DNA from: a virus
IMG/VR virus record: IMGVR_UViG_3300048113_000025
Coordinates: 1 to 46,536 of that record
Direction: 5' to 3' (one strand)
DNA: 46,536 nucleotides
Part shown: piece by piece, positions 15,032-22,004 of the stretch
Numbering within the stretch: the stretch's first letter is position 1
How the letters are laid out: each line of letters opens with the position of its first letter
The notes under the pieces: model-generated
What the model was told of the DNA's origin: nothing
Seen by the model: the letters and a program-made list of their open reading frames with translations, nothing else
The model's database searches: none
Program-made: the position numbers and the translations under genes

Positions 15032-15121
15032 ATGTTTGTTATTATTGATATAGCTTTTATTGTGGTAGTATCTTTATCTGGATTTATAATCTATATGGTA
15101 GCAAAGGAGATAGACCTATGA
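15032..15121 (+). CDS. 29-residue single-span membrane peptide
   Basis: MFVIIDIAFIVVVSLSGFII ... ends in a charged VAKEIDL. One hydrophobic helix covers almost the whole peptide. It has a perfect GGAGG site 6 bases upstream, and its stop overlaps the next start (ATGA). Small early membrane peptides can act on host membrane proteins, but nothing specific can be said. Confidence 0.6.
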   Translation: MFVIIDIAFIVVVSLSGFIIYMVAKEIDL

Positions 15122-15249
15122 ATAGATATACAGTTTGGGCTGGAGGTGTTGAAGTAAATCAATACTACATCACCAAAGGTGAAGCAGAAAAGTTAGCGGC
15201 CTTCTATATAGCTGAAGGCTATCAAGATGTTTATATAGAAAAAGCATAG
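15118..15249 (+). CDS. Small conserved-type early protein (YTVWAGGVEVN)
   Basis: 43 residues with strand-helix-strand pattern: YTVWAGGVEVNQYYITKGEA, EKLAAFYIAEGY, QDVYIEK. I recall this pattern from short proteins of marine phages. It has an AAAGGAG site and is translationally coupled to the membrane peptide before it. Function unknown. Confidence 0.7.
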   Translation: MNRYTVWAGGVEVNQYYITKGEAEKLAAFYIAEGYQDVYIEKA

Positions 15250-15266
15250 TAATTATTATTTTAAAA

Positions 15267-15312
15267 TGTCTTTATTAGTTAGTAAGTTCTTACGAACTAA
15301 CTAATAAAGACA
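15267..15312 (+). repeat. Shared-core hairpin, copy 2
   Basis: Arms TGTCTTTATTAGTTAG (15267-15282) and CTAACTAATAAAGACA (15297-15312) are perfectly complementary over 16 bases around TAAGTTCTTACGAA. It begins 17 bases after a stop codon and ends 18 bases before the next ATG. The AGAGG site of that gene lies just outside the stem. Confidence 0.9.
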
Positions 15313-15330
15313 CAAAAGAGGCGAACCGAT

Positions 15331-15492
15331 ATGAAAAAAGTTGACTTGTTTTACACTCCGACTAGCATGAAAGACTTAGAAGATAGATTGCAAAGCTTTT
15401 CAGGCGGCGAGAAGGCTGTAGCTTGGCTGGCCGCAATGATGGCTTGGAACCTAGCTTGTGATATAGCTAACAACGAACAAGAGGATAAATAA
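15331..15492 (+). CDS. Small early protein (YTPTSMKDLEDRL type)
   Basis: 53 residues: LFYTPTSMKDLEDRLQSFSG, then a helix KAVAWLAAMMAWNLACDIAN and a charged end. I recall this pattern from small proteins of marine podoviruses. It is preceded by AGAGG and by hairpin copy 2. Function unknown. Confidence 0.7.
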   Translation: MKKVDLFYTPTSMKDLEDRLQSFSGGEKAVAWLAAMMAWNLACDIANNEQEDK

Positions 15493-15493
15493 T

Positions 15494-15763
15494 ATGATAC
15501 ATATTACGAAACTAGAAAAGACTTTAGAGTCACGTTTAGGTGCTGAACTGGTTAGTTCTTGTGGTATACTTGGAATCTGCATTAGCTATAAGAGCAAACA
15601 TATAGATGCTTTTAAATCTGAAGCTGAATATATGTTCCATAGTTGGGGCAACAATGAAGATGGCATAGATATATTCTGGGGTCACTATGACCTTAAACTT
15701 TCAGAAGCTTTAGCCATCTGGAAAGATAAAATTAACCAGAACCCAGCAGGTAAGAGGTGGTAA
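15494..15763 (+). CDS. Early protein of unknown function
   Basis: 89 residues. It has an N-terminal helix, a central hydrophobic strand (GILGICISYKS) and an aromatic, acidic part (YMFHSWGNNEDGIDIFWGHY), with a Lys-rich C-terminal helix. It starts one base after the previous stop. No family recognised. Confidence 0.7.
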   Translation: MIHITKLEKTLESRLGAELVSSCGILGICISYKSKHIDAFKSEAEYMFHSWGNNEDGIDIFWGHYDLKLSEALAIWKDKINQNPAGKRW

Positions 15764-15764
15764 A

Positions 15765-15896
15765 ATGGTAGAAGTTAGCAACGAATTTGTGCATTACTTA
15801 GTTGAAAGACTATTAAAAGATGGTTATATAACTAGCGGTGAAGTCTTTAAAGCCATCGAAGACTGGAATGACCGCTACATAATTCAAGAAGATTAA
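15765..15896 (+). CDS. Small helical early protein, unknown
   Basis: 43 residues (MVEVSNEFVHYLVERLLKDG, then SGEVFKAIEDWNDRYIIQED). Two amphipathic helices joined by GYIT form a pattern like a tiny helix-turn-helix, but evidence for DNA binding is weak. The start lies one base after the previous stop, and AAGAGGTGG precedes it. Confidence 0.6.
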   Translation: MVEVSNEFVHYLVERLLKDGYITSGEVFKAIEDWNDRYIIQED

Positions 15897-15903
15897 TTTT
15901 AAA

Positions 15904-15949
15904 TGTACTTATTAGTTAGTAAGTTCTTACGAACTAACTAATAAGTACA
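15904..15949 (+). repeat. Shared-core hairpin, copy 3
   Basis: Arms TGTACTTATTAGTTAG (15904-15919) and CTAACTAATAAGTACA (15934-15949) match perfectly over 16 bases around TAAGTTCTTACGAA. Compared with copy 2 the arm has TACTTATTA instead of TCTTTATTA, and the other arm changes with it. It starts 7 bases after a stop codon and ends 15 bases before the next start. Confidence 0.9.
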
Positions 15950-15964
15950 CAATTGGAGATGCCG

Positions 15965-16579
15965 ATGTTCAATACTCACTGCAAAGCGGTTCAGGAATAC
16001 TCACAGCGTAGTGCTACTAACATGTCAGATACTGTTCTGATGGTAGTTCTAAGCATCCAACAAAACTGGCTCGGTGTTGGTGACCAACTAGCCGATGTAA
16101 GATTAAGCAAAGCCGAGTCCCGATTCTTGTGGGGCAATAAAGCCAAGACATATAGCTACTTAAAATCTAATCAGCATAAAGTATATGCTCAAGTGATGGC
16201 TGTTATAAACAGCAAGCAAACAGACTTCCTGAAATCTATATCGCTAATGAATATATTCTTGAGAGTTGATGGCTTGGGCTTAGCTAAAGCTGGCTTTTGT
16301 TGCCAGTTGGTTGCTGGATTGGTTGGCTGTATGGATGTTCATAACATTAAAATGTATGGGCTAGACACTAAAGACTTAGCACTAGCCAAGAATCCCAAGA
16401 CTCAAAAAGGTATTGATGCTAACAACGCTAAGATAGATAAGTACATAGAGCTATGCGCTGACTATGGCTGTGAGAATCTTTGGAATTCTTGGTGCGACTT
16501 TGTAGCTACCAAATCTAATCGGTGGCAAGACGGCAACCATGTATCTGAAGTACACTATACTTACCTGACAGGAGAATAA
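15965..16579 (+). CDS. Helix-hairpin-helix, DNA-glycosylase-like protein
   Basis: 204 residues from the ATG at 15965, which has GGAG at 6 bases; a TTG at 15953 and an ATG at 15959 are poorer choices. Residues about 101-128 read VDGLGLAKAGFCCQLV ... GCMDVHNI. This is the order of the helix-hairpin-helix plus downstream aspartate (the VDTHV-type segment) of endonuclease III/HhH-GPD enzymes, with D124 as the possible catalytic residue. It lacks an iron-sulfur cysteine cluster. It may repair or remove modified bases in phage or host DNA, or it may have kept only the fold. It follows hairpin copy 3. Confidence 0.55.
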   Translation: MFNTHCKAVQEYSQRSATNMSDTVLMVVLSIQQNWLGVGDQLADVRLSKAESRFLWGNKAKTYSYLKSNQHKVYAQVMAVINSKQTDFLKSISLMNIFLRVDGLGLAKAGFCCQLVAGLVGCMDVHNIKMYGLDTKDLALAKNPKTQKGIDANNAKIDKYIELCADYGCENLWNSWCDFVATKSNRWQDGNHVSEVHYTYLTGE

Positions 16580-16581
16580 CT

Positions 16582-16722
16582 ATGGAATTTAAGACGTTTG
16601 ATATTGCAGAGTTTCATGCCATGATAGCTATGGCTATCAAGGAAGGGCTTCCATTTTCAGCGGAAGCAGCAGGCGATGAACTGCGTAGAGTTTATATAAT
16701 AGAATATCTTGGAGGTTATTGA
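16582..16722 (+). CDS. Small early protein, unknown
   Basis: 46 residues (MEFKTFDIAEFHAMIAMAIK ...). The AGGAG site overlaps the end of the previous gene. Its stop overlaps the next start (TGATG), showing translational coupling. Its EYLGGY end encodes the next gene's GGAGG site. No family recognised. Confidence 0.65.
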   Translation: MEFKTFDIAEFHAMIAMAIKEGLPFSAEAAGDELRRVYIIEYLGGY

Positions 16723-16949
16723 TGGAATTACCCACAGAACAAGAGTTCTTTGAGACTTGTCAGTCACATTTGTTTAGCTTTACGCTAGAGCCAGACTTGA
16801 ACAGAGCTATGGAAGGTCTTCAAACATATCACTATATGCAAGCCGTCATAAAACAGGGCGGCTCGAAGTACAAGAAGATACATCGTAAAGCTTTTGAAGA
16901 TTACATAGATAAAACTAAACAGGAGGCCAGAGATGCACAAAACCTCTAA
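16722..16949 (+). CDS. Small early protein, unknown
   Basis: 75 residues from the ATG at 16722 (MELPTEQEFFETCQSHLFSF). It is helical with a basic C-terminal half (GGSKYKKIHRKAFEDYIDKT). A GGAGG site lies upstream. It overlaps the next gene by 17 bases. No family recognised. Confidence 0.7.
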   Translation: MELPTEQEFFETCQSHLFSFTLEPDLNRAMEGLQTYHYMQAVIKQGGSKYKKIHRKAFEDYIDKTKQEARDAQNL

Positions 16950-17121
16950 GCAACTAGAAGAACAGCAAGAGCTGTTAGCAGATGTCATGCACCAAATCTA
17001 TAGAGATGTTAGAGATGGTGATGGTGAAGCTATATACGAAATGCTTGAAAGAGTCCCTAGCTATATACTAAAAGGTTATTTAAACGAGGCAGAGTACCAT
17101 GAAAAACTCAGATGGAATTAA
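16933..17121 (+). CDS. Small early protein, unknown (VPSYILKGYL type)
   Basis: 62 residues: a helical segment EEQQELLADVMHQIYRDVRD, then IYEMLERVPSYILKGYLNEA. I recall similar short helical proteins, with a conserved VP...L.G/YL motif, in phages. An AGGAGG site lies 7 bases upstream. It overlaps its neighbours on both sides (17 and 23 bases), so translation is coupled. Confidence 0.7.
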   Translation: MHKTSKQLEEQQELLADVMHQIYRDVRDGDGEAIYEMLERVPSYILKGYLNEAEYHEKLRWN

Positions 17122-17296
17122 AGAAGGCAATGTTCTATGGCGTATAGACTTTCTCGGAGAGTCTGGTTCACCAATGTATAGCTTTAACTTAGATGATGCA
17201 CACAAGGTGGCTCAGGCACACAGCCATGAACCCTATATTATTACTATGATTAACGGCGACAGACTACAGCAGGAGACAGCCAGTGGAAAACTTTAA
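17099..17296 (+). CDS. Small early protein, unknown
   Basis: 65 residues (MKNSDGIKEGNVLWRIDFLG ...). Strands (VLWRIDFLG, PYIITMING) and one helix (NLDDAHKVAQAH) suggest a compact alpha/beta fold. It overlaps the neighbouring genes at both ends (23 and 14 bases). No family recognised. Confidence 0.65.
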   Translation: MKNSDGIKEGNVLWRIDFLGESGSPMYSFNLDDAHKVAQAHSHEPYIITMINGDRLQQETASGKL

Positions 17297-17450
17297 TGAG
17301 TTCTATGAAATCTTAAAACATTTAAACGCTCATGCAACCTATCTTAAAGATGATAGGATATTTAAACCTGATGAGTCTTTGTTAAATCGTTTAAACGATA
17401 TTGAGAATGAGCTAATGGACTTGATACTCAAAGATAAAATAAAACAGTAA
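17283..17450 (+). CDS. Small early protein with GTG start, unknown
   Basis: 55 residues, helical and charged (MENFNEFYEILKHLNAHATY ... NDIENELMDLILKDKIKQ). The GTG at 17283 has AGGAG seven bases upstream, and no ATG gives a comparable frame. It is the last gene of the first early block, and hairpin copy 4 begins 6 bases after its stop. Confidence 0.65.
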   Translation: MENFNEFYEILKHLNAHATYLKDDRIFKPDESLLNRLNDIENELMDLILKDKIKQ

Positions 17451-17456
17451 CCAATT

Positions 17457-17512
17457 ACTTAATGACTTATAAGTTAGTAAGTTCTTACGAACTAACTTAT
17501 AAGACATTAAGT
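17457..17512 (+). repeat. Shared-core hairpin, copy 4
   Basis: Arms ACTTAATG-A-CTTATAAGTTAG (17457-17477) and their complement (17492-17512) form a 21-position stem with one A-A mismatch around TAAGTTCTTACGAA. It sits at the 3' end of the first early block and 41 bases upstream of a new promoter. Here it cannot serve the next gene's start, so a 3'-end or boundary role fits better. Confidence 0.9.
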
Positions 17513-17553
17513 TATTGTACCACACTTCGGCGGCGGTGTCAAGCAAAAACCGC

Positions 17554-17582
17554 TTTACTTTTAAATAAATATATGTTATAAT
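17554..17582 (+). promoter_or_regulatory. Promoter with extended -10 (TTTACT-17-TGtTATAAT)
   Basis: TATAAT (17577-17582) is preceded by TG one base upstream (extended -10) and by TTTACT 17 bases away. It faces the gene starting at 17620 and probably begins a second transcription unit. Confidence 0.75.
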
Positions 17583-17619
17583 ACACACTCAAATACATAC
17601 TCAAATAGGCATTAAAACT

Positions 17620-17877
17620 ATGGAAACTTTATTCAACTTAATCGCAAAAGCTACACACTCTACAGTATTTAGCGGCAAGAAAAACGGTACAGTTTTAGGT
17701 AAGTCTTTTATTGTTCGACAGCGAGTCAGCAAGAATCGCTTCGAGGTCAGCAAAGGAGAGTGTTTCAATATCTTCCATTGCTACAAGTGGGCTTTCTATG
17801 TACAACACAAACAGTCTCGAAGCATTAGCTTCAAGAACATCAAAGATATTAACGGCATCGAAGGAGTACAAGCGTAA
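17620..17877 (+). CDS. Basic early protein, unknown
   Basis: 85 residues (METLFNLIAKATHSTVFSGK ...). It is basic, with strands GTVLGKSFIVRQRVSKNRFE and a HCYKWAFYVQHKQ segment, suggesting a small nucleic-acid-binding domain. It is the first gene after the 17554 promoter. Its stop overlaps the next start (TAATG). No family recognised. Confidence 0.65.
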   Translation: METLFNLIAKATHSTVFSGKKNGTVLGKSFIVRQRVSKNRFEVSKGECFNIFHCYKWAFYVQHKQSRSISFKNIKDINGIEGVQA

Positions 17878-18812
17878 TGACTATAATGCAAATGTTCCCA
17901 AACAACTCAGCCCTCCAGTCAATTCGAGATGGAGGTTACGGCTCAGCAGATTTTGATATAGAAACTGCATGTCTTTATTATTTTATTGACGATGATGGCA
18001 CTCAACTGTCTAGCTCTAAGTCTGTAATCTACCGCACCGATACTGGTGCAGAACTAGGGGTTCATGGTCATGGCTATAAGCCAGTGGCTCCCAAGAAAAT
18101 GATAGATGTTACCCGTAATATTATTGAGCGTTCAGGGCTTAGCGTTGACGGCATCGAAGAGATTATCAGGACTTCTCACGATGGCTCTAGAACCTTTGTA
18201 CAATATAAGCTACCGGCTCATACTTATAATACTCCAGATGGTGACACTGCATCCCTTGGACTGCTTGCAGTGTCAAGCTTTGACGGGACTTGGCCCTTCA
18301 TGATTAGTGCAGCAGCTATCCAGCAAGCTTGTACAAATCTACAGGTCTTTGTTGGCGGTGAGGTTGCAGTGTTTAGAGCCAAGCATACTCGTAACTTAGA
18401 CATTGAAGTAGGCTCAAGAGTTATCACCAAGGCTCTAGATGTTTTCGAGAACCAACGTGAACTCTGGTCAGAGTGGAGTGGTCAGTCGATGACAGACTCT
18501 ATGGCCTTCCAAGAGATTGTAGAAGCTTTGAAGGTTGATTCAGCGCAGAAGATTATTAACAATAGACCAACGGCATCTGTTGAATCTGTAATGGGTGAAA
18601 TGTCTAGAACTAACCCGTCCCTTGAATACATCTACTCCGCTTGGCATAAATACAAGAGACGATTAGGTGCTAATCGCTGGGCATTTTATAATGCTATGAC
18701 CGACTGGTCTACTCATGCAACACCACAACGTCGAGATGCTATAGTTAATATAGCTGCAACACAGAACACTCGACAGGCTGTTGTCCAGAACTACTTCTCG
18801 AAGGCGGCGTAA
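17877..18812 (+). CDS. DUF932-type phage/plasmid protein
   Basis: 311 residues. The order of blocks is VHGHGYKPVAPKKMID, TSHDGSRTFVQYKLPAHTYN, LGLLAVSSFDGTWPFMI, and AAAIQQACTNLQVF, followed by a helical region. This matches DUF932 proteins found widely in phages and plasmids (the TSHDG/SSFDGTW and CTN segments are the recognisable ones). The biochemical role of the family is not established to my knowledge. It is start/stop coupled to genes on both sides, at the front of the nucleotide/replication module. Confidence 0.75.
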   Translation: MTIMQMFPNNSALQSIRDGGYGSADFDIETACLYYFIDDDGTQLSSSKSVIYRTDTGAELGVHGHGYKPVAPKKMIDVTRNIIERSGLSVDGIEEIIRTSHDGSRTFVQYKLPAHTYNTPDGDTASLGLLAVSSFDGTWPFMISAAAIQQACTNLQVFVGGEVAVFRAKHTRNLDIEVGSRVITKALDVFENQRELWSEWSGQSMTDSMAFQEIVEALKVDSAQKIINNRPTASVESVMGEMSRTNPSLEYIYSAWHKYKRRLGANRWAFYNAMTDWSTHATPQRRDAIVNIAATQNTRQAVVQNYFSKAA

Positions 18813-19075
18813 TGTTGAATCATAAACTAACTCAAAAAGAACAAGAGCTTCTTGTTATAACTATGGAGGAGTGCTGTGAACTAGCAATGGTTTGCAGTAA
18901 ACTTCTCCGGTTTGGCAAAGAAGAAAAGCATATAGAAAACTTACTACAGGAGTCAGCCGATGTTACTGTAATGATTAACCTGCTATCAGATTACAAGCTG
19001 GTAAGCCACATAGAAAGACTGGAAAAGATGTTTGACAAACAAGATAAACTTAAACAGTGGAGCAGTTTGTATTGA
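18812..19075 (+). CDS. MazG-like nucleotide pyrophosphohydrolase (first copy)
   Basis: 87 residues. The EExxE motif is E19-E20-C-C-E23 and the ExxD motif is E47-S-A-D50, on helices as in all-alpha NTP pyrophosphatases of the MazG family. These enzymes hydrolyse (d)NTPs or alarmone-like nucleotides. In phages they are often thought to alter host nucleotide or ppGpp pools. Its start overlaps the previous stop. A second MazG-like gene follows at 19202. Confidence 0.75.
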   Translation: MLNHKLTQKEQELLVITMEECCELAMVCSKLLRFGKEEKHIENLLQESADVTVMINLLSDYKLVSHIERLEKMFDKQDKLKQWSSLY

Positions 19076-19242
19076 ATCAGAACTTAAAGAATGCTAAGGA
19101 AGACTTAATGCAGGGACGCTTAACGCTGTTACAGACCATCAGCAAGTGGGATGTAACAACTCAAGAACTACTTAACTATATACAAGAGGAAGACAGCAAG
19201 GATGAAGATACTGGAAGACAAGATAGTACAATGGCATCGTGA
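19072..19242 (+). CDS. Small protein between the MazG-like genes
   Basis: 56 residues from a TTG at 19072, which has GGAG nine bases upstream and overlaps the previous stop; a GTG at 19057 is an alternative. The sequence NQNLKNAKEDLMQGRLTLLQ ... is helical and ends in an acidic, Ser/Asp-rich tail. It overlaps the next gene by 41 bases. No family recognised, and the non-ATG start lowers confidence. Confidence 0.5.
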   Translation: MNQNLKNAKEDLMQGRLTLLQTISKWDVTTQELLNYIQEEDSKDEDTGRQDSTMAS

Positions 19243-19492
19243 CCGTAATTTATTTGATGGCTCAACAGACCACCAACAGTTTGAAAAGCTTCTCGAAGAG
19301 GTTGAAGAGTTACGAATTAACATTCAGAATGACCAGCTAGTTATCGACGACATCGGAGATATTATTGTAGTGCTAATCAACATTGCACATCGAAGCAACC
19401 TGACTCTCGAACAGTGCATGGAACATGCTTACAATGATATTAAAGATAGAAAAGGCAAGATGGTTGACGGGCTGTTTGTTAAAGAAGCATGA
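19202..19492 (+). CDS. MazG-like nucleotide pyrophosphohydrolase (second copy)
   Basis: 96 residues. LLEEVEEL (E32, E33, E36), then IDDIGDIIVVLINIA (D50, D53) and CMEHAYNDIKDRKGKMVDG form the classic phage MazG pattern. The sequence is quite different from the first MazG-like gene 130 bases upstream, so this is not a recent duplication. The predicted reaction is NTP to NMP plus PPi. Confidence 0.85.
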   Translation: MKILEDKIVQWHRDRNLFDGSTDHQQFEKLLEEVEELRINIQNDQLVIDDIGDIIVVLINIAHRSNLTLEQCMEHAYNDIKDRKGKMVDGLFVKEA

Positions 19493-19602
19493 CTACTCTC
19501 TGTGTTACAATAGGACTAGCCCTTTGCGGTGCATCGCCGCCAGTTATTTTTGTTTTAGCTTTAGCTTCGATGTGGGCAGAGGGTGAATTTTTTTTCAAAT
19601 AA
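19489..19602 (+). CDS. 37-residue membrane peptide
   Basis: MTTLCVTIGLALCGASPPVI ... continues with a second hydrophobic stretch and ends WAEGEFFFK. One or two membrane spans are likely. The start overlaps the previous stop (ATGA). The ribosome-binding site is weak (AAAGAAG). It is plausible as a small membrane protein but short. Confidence 0.5.
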   Translation: MTTLCVTIGLALCGASPPVIFVLALASMWAEGEFFFK

Positions 19603-19605
19603 AAC

Positions 19606-19634
19606 TTTACAAACGTAGTAACTTGTGGTACAAT
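19606..19634 (+). promoter_or_regulatory. Promoter with extended -10 ahead of the replication genes
   Basis: TTTACA (19606-19611), 17 bases, TACAAT (19629-19634) with TG one base before the -10. The upstream flank AAAACTTTACA resembles the AAAACTTGACA of the other phage promoters. It drives the ssDNA-binding protein and replication genes. Confidence 0.75.
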
Positions 19635-19672
19635 GCCACTTCATTTTAACACCAACGATAGGAAATATAAAC

Positions 19673-20098
19673 ATGGCTATATTATCAGGAACAGCATACT
19701 GGGCAAGCGTAACTACCCCGAACACTACTTACGAACCAGTATATACAGTAAACTTAGTAGTAGATGAAGAAACTGCACAGAGCTTTCGCTCCAAAGGCTT
19801 TGCGGTGAAGGACATGGACGAAGGCCCAGCGCTAGTAATCAAGCGTAAAGTTAATGGCCCCAACGGAATGGTTCGCCAAGCACCTAAGCTTGTCGATGCA
19901 CAGAAGAACCCTATTGATGAGCGTGTAGGTAATGGCTCTACAGTTAAGGTTCAGTACAAGGAGTGGGAATCTGTATGGAAAGGTAAGACCTTCAAGGGTC
20001 TAGACTTCCAAGCTATGCAGGTTTTAGATTTGGTATCTGTCGGGACAGTAGACGGCGGAGAGTTTGAAGTAGAAGATGAGATGGAGGAAGCTATTTAA
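19673..20098 (+). CDS. Single-stranded DNA-binding protein (T7 gp2.5-like)
   Basis: 141 residues from the ATG at 19673 (MAILSGTAYWASVTTPNTTY). The pattern YEPVYTVNLVVDEETAQSF, then PALVIKRKV, NGSTVKVQYKEWES and a strongly acidic C-terminal tail (EFEVEDEMEEAI) matches OB-fold SSBs of T7-like and marine phages. The acidic tail contacts polymerase and helicase. It has its own promoter at 19606 and heads the replication module. Confidence 0.85.
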   Translation: MAILSGTAYWASVTTPNTTYEPVYTVNLVVDEETAQSFRSKGFAVKDMDEGPALVIKRKVNGPNGMVRQAPKLVDAQKNPIDERVGNGSTVKVQYKEWESVWKGKTFKGLDFQAMQVLDLVSVGTVDGGEFEVEDEMEEAI

Positions 20099-20099
20099 G

Positions 20100-20327
20100 A
20101 TGGACATCTATAAGAAAGAAGACGTTTCTTACGATGTATCTAAGCTGGACGAAGAGGCCCAAGGATTATTTGGGCTTCTTCAACAGGCAATGATTAACGT
20201 AAGACAGTACAACGATAGGGTTCAGTTGTTCCAAGCCGGAGCAACACACATCCAGCAGTTGTTTGAAGCGAAGCTCACGGACGAAGCTATTACAGAAGAT
20301 GATATGGAAGTTGTAACCGAAGGCTAA
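20100..20327 (+). CDS. Small helical protein (DUF6447-like)
   Basis: 75 residues from the ATG at 20100 (MDIYKKEDVSYDVSKLDEEA). The pattern of a short strand, then SKLDEEAQGLFGLLQQA and a long helix ending LFEAKLTD resembles the small phage family I know as DUF6447. That name is from memory. It lies between the SSB and primase-helicase genes. The ribosome-binding site GGAGG is 13 bases away, so translation is probably coupled to SSB. Confidence 0.65.
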   Translation: MDIYKKEDVSYDVSKLDEEAQGLFGLLQQAMINVRQYNDRVQLFQAGATHIQQLFEAKLTDEAITEDDMEVVTEG

Positions 20328-20342
20328 CCATGAGGTAACACC

Positions 20343-22004
20343 ATGCCATTCGTTAAATTTCATCTGCCCTGCGAATCATGCGGCGGCAGCGACCCAGTAA
20401 GTCAGAACGATGACGGGTCAGCGTATTGTTTCAGTTGCAATACTTATTTTAAAGATTACGGCACATCGGAAGTGCAAACCCCCAAACAAGATACAGTAAT
20501 GGAATTCACAAAGTATCAAGGCTCAGGTAGCGGCTCTAGTTATAATGCCCTGACCGACAGAGGAATCAGTGTTGAGACTGCCAAAAAGTATGGCGTTAAA
20601 TCTACTACTCTAAACGGTCAGGTCACAAGCCACCACTATCCCTACTACAGTAATGGCGAGGAAGTAGCAACAAAGATACGGAAGCTTAACAAGCAGTTTG
20701 CTTGGAAGGGCGAGTCAAAAGAAACAGGACTGTTCGGAGAGCAGTTGTTCAAGGCAGGCGGTAAGTTTATTACAGTGGTAGAAGGAGAGTGTGATGCTAT
20801 GGCAGCATACGAACTACTTGGAAGTAAGTGGCCTGTAGTATCAATTAAATCAGGGGCACAAGGAGGTGCTCGTGACGTTAAGAATAGTCTAGAGTTTCTA
20901 GAATCTTTCGACACAGTGGTTCTGTGTTTCGACAGCGACAGTGTGGGCAAGGAAGGGGCTAAGGCTATTGCCAAGCTTCTCACCCCCAATAAAGCTAAGT
21001 TGATGACACTGCCCGAAGGGTTCAAAGACCCTAACGATATGCTCAAAGAGCGCAAGCATTCCACCTTTGTTAATTGTTTCTGGGATGCAAAAGTCTACAC
21101 CCCTTCTGGGATTATGAATCTGTCCAGCCAGTTAGACGAATACAAGCGTTTACGGACAGAAAAGCTTCCTTCAATCCCATATCCTTGGGGCGGCTTAAAC
21201 AAGAAGCTAGAGGGCATGAGAGCAGGTGAGCTTGTAACTCTTACTGGTGGCACTGGGCTTGGTAAGTCTTCTGTGACCAGAGAACTGGAGCATTGGCTTA
21301 TCAACCACACCAAAGATAACGTAGGCATTGTAGCTCTTGAAGAGAACTGGAGTCGCACTGCTGAAGGTATCATGGCCGTTGAAGCTAACGCCAAGTTACA
21401 TCTAGACAGCGTTAAGAACAAGGTCGGAGATGACCGCCTCGAACAATACTACCGCAAGGTATTCATGGGAGAGAACGAGGGCCGTGTTTGGATTCATGCT
21501 CACCTCGGCGTAAATAATCTAGAAGATATATTCAGCAAGCTCCGCTACCTGATTGTCGGTTTAGATTGTAAGTGGGTTGTAGTTGACCACCTTCATATGC
21601 TAGTGCTACAAGCCTTGGAAGGCGATGAGCGTAAAGCTATTGACGGTATCATGCACCGACTTCGCTCTCTTGTAGAAGAGACAGGTGCTGGCATGATATT
21701 GGTATCCCACCTTCGTAGAGTTGAGGGCAACCGTGGACACGAGAACGGTATAGAGACAGGACTGTCACACCTCAGAGGCTCTCAAAGTATCGCTCAGTTA
21801 TCAGACTGTGTTATATCTTTGGAGCGCAACCAACAATCAGAGGACGAGATTGAGGCATCAACCACTAAGGTGCGAGTGCTTAAATCTAGATACACTGGAG
21901 ATGTTGGCGTAGCTTGTAGCCTTCTATACGATGCCGATACCGGCAGGCTGCAAGAGATTGATGACGGTAATAACTATGATGCCTTTGACGGAGACGAGCT
22001 ATGA
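20343..22004 (+). CDS. Primase-helicase (T7 gp4-like)
   Basis: 553 residues, close to T7 gp4 (566). An N-terminal zinc ribbon (C10, C13, C29, C32) recognises the priming site. The TOPRIM primase domain shows VVEGECDA (E148) and LCFDSDS (D197, D199). The RecA-like helicase has Walker A GGTGLGKS (302-309), a Walker B-type WVVVDHLHML and a late GMILVSHLRR. It both makes RNA primers and unwinds the fork as a hexamer. It overlaps the polymerase gene by 4 bases. Confidence 0.95.
   Translation: MPFVKFHLPCESCGGSDPVSQNDDGSAYCFSCNTYFKDYGTSEVQTPKQDTVMEFTKYQGSGSGSSYNALTDRGISVETAKKYGVKSTTLNGQVTSHHYPYYSNGEEVATKIRKLNKQFAWKGESKETGLFGEQLFKAGGKFITVVEGECDAMAAYELLGSKWPVVSIKSGAQGGARDVKNSLEFLESFDTVVLCFDSDSVGKEGAKAIAKLLTPNKAKLMTLPEGFKDPNDMLKERKHSTFVNCFWDAKVYTPSGIMNLSSQLDEYKRLRTEKLPSIPYPWGGLNKKLEGMRAGELVTLTGGTGLGKSSVTRELEHWLINHTKDNVGIVALEENWSRTAEGIMAVEANAKLHLDSVKNKVGDDRLEQYYRKVFMGENEGRVWIHAHLGVNNLEDIFSKLRYLIVGLDCKWVVVDHLHMLVLQALEGDERKAIDGIMHRLRSLVEETGAGMILVSHLRRVEGNRGHENGIETGLSHLRGSQSIAQLSDCVISLERNQQSEDEIEASTTKVRVLKSRYTGDVGVACSLLYDADTGRLQEIDDGNNYDAFDGDEL

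Noticed and set aside
13416-17512. Hairpin copies as a CRISPR array
   Set aside because: Only four copies, hundreds to thousands of bases apart, each with its own complementary arms. There are no regular spacers and no cas genes.
13416-17512. Hairpin copies as miniature transposons (MITEs)
   Set aside because: Arms differ between copies, so there are no common terminal repeats, and no target-site duplications are visible. Covariation within each copy argues for a structural role.
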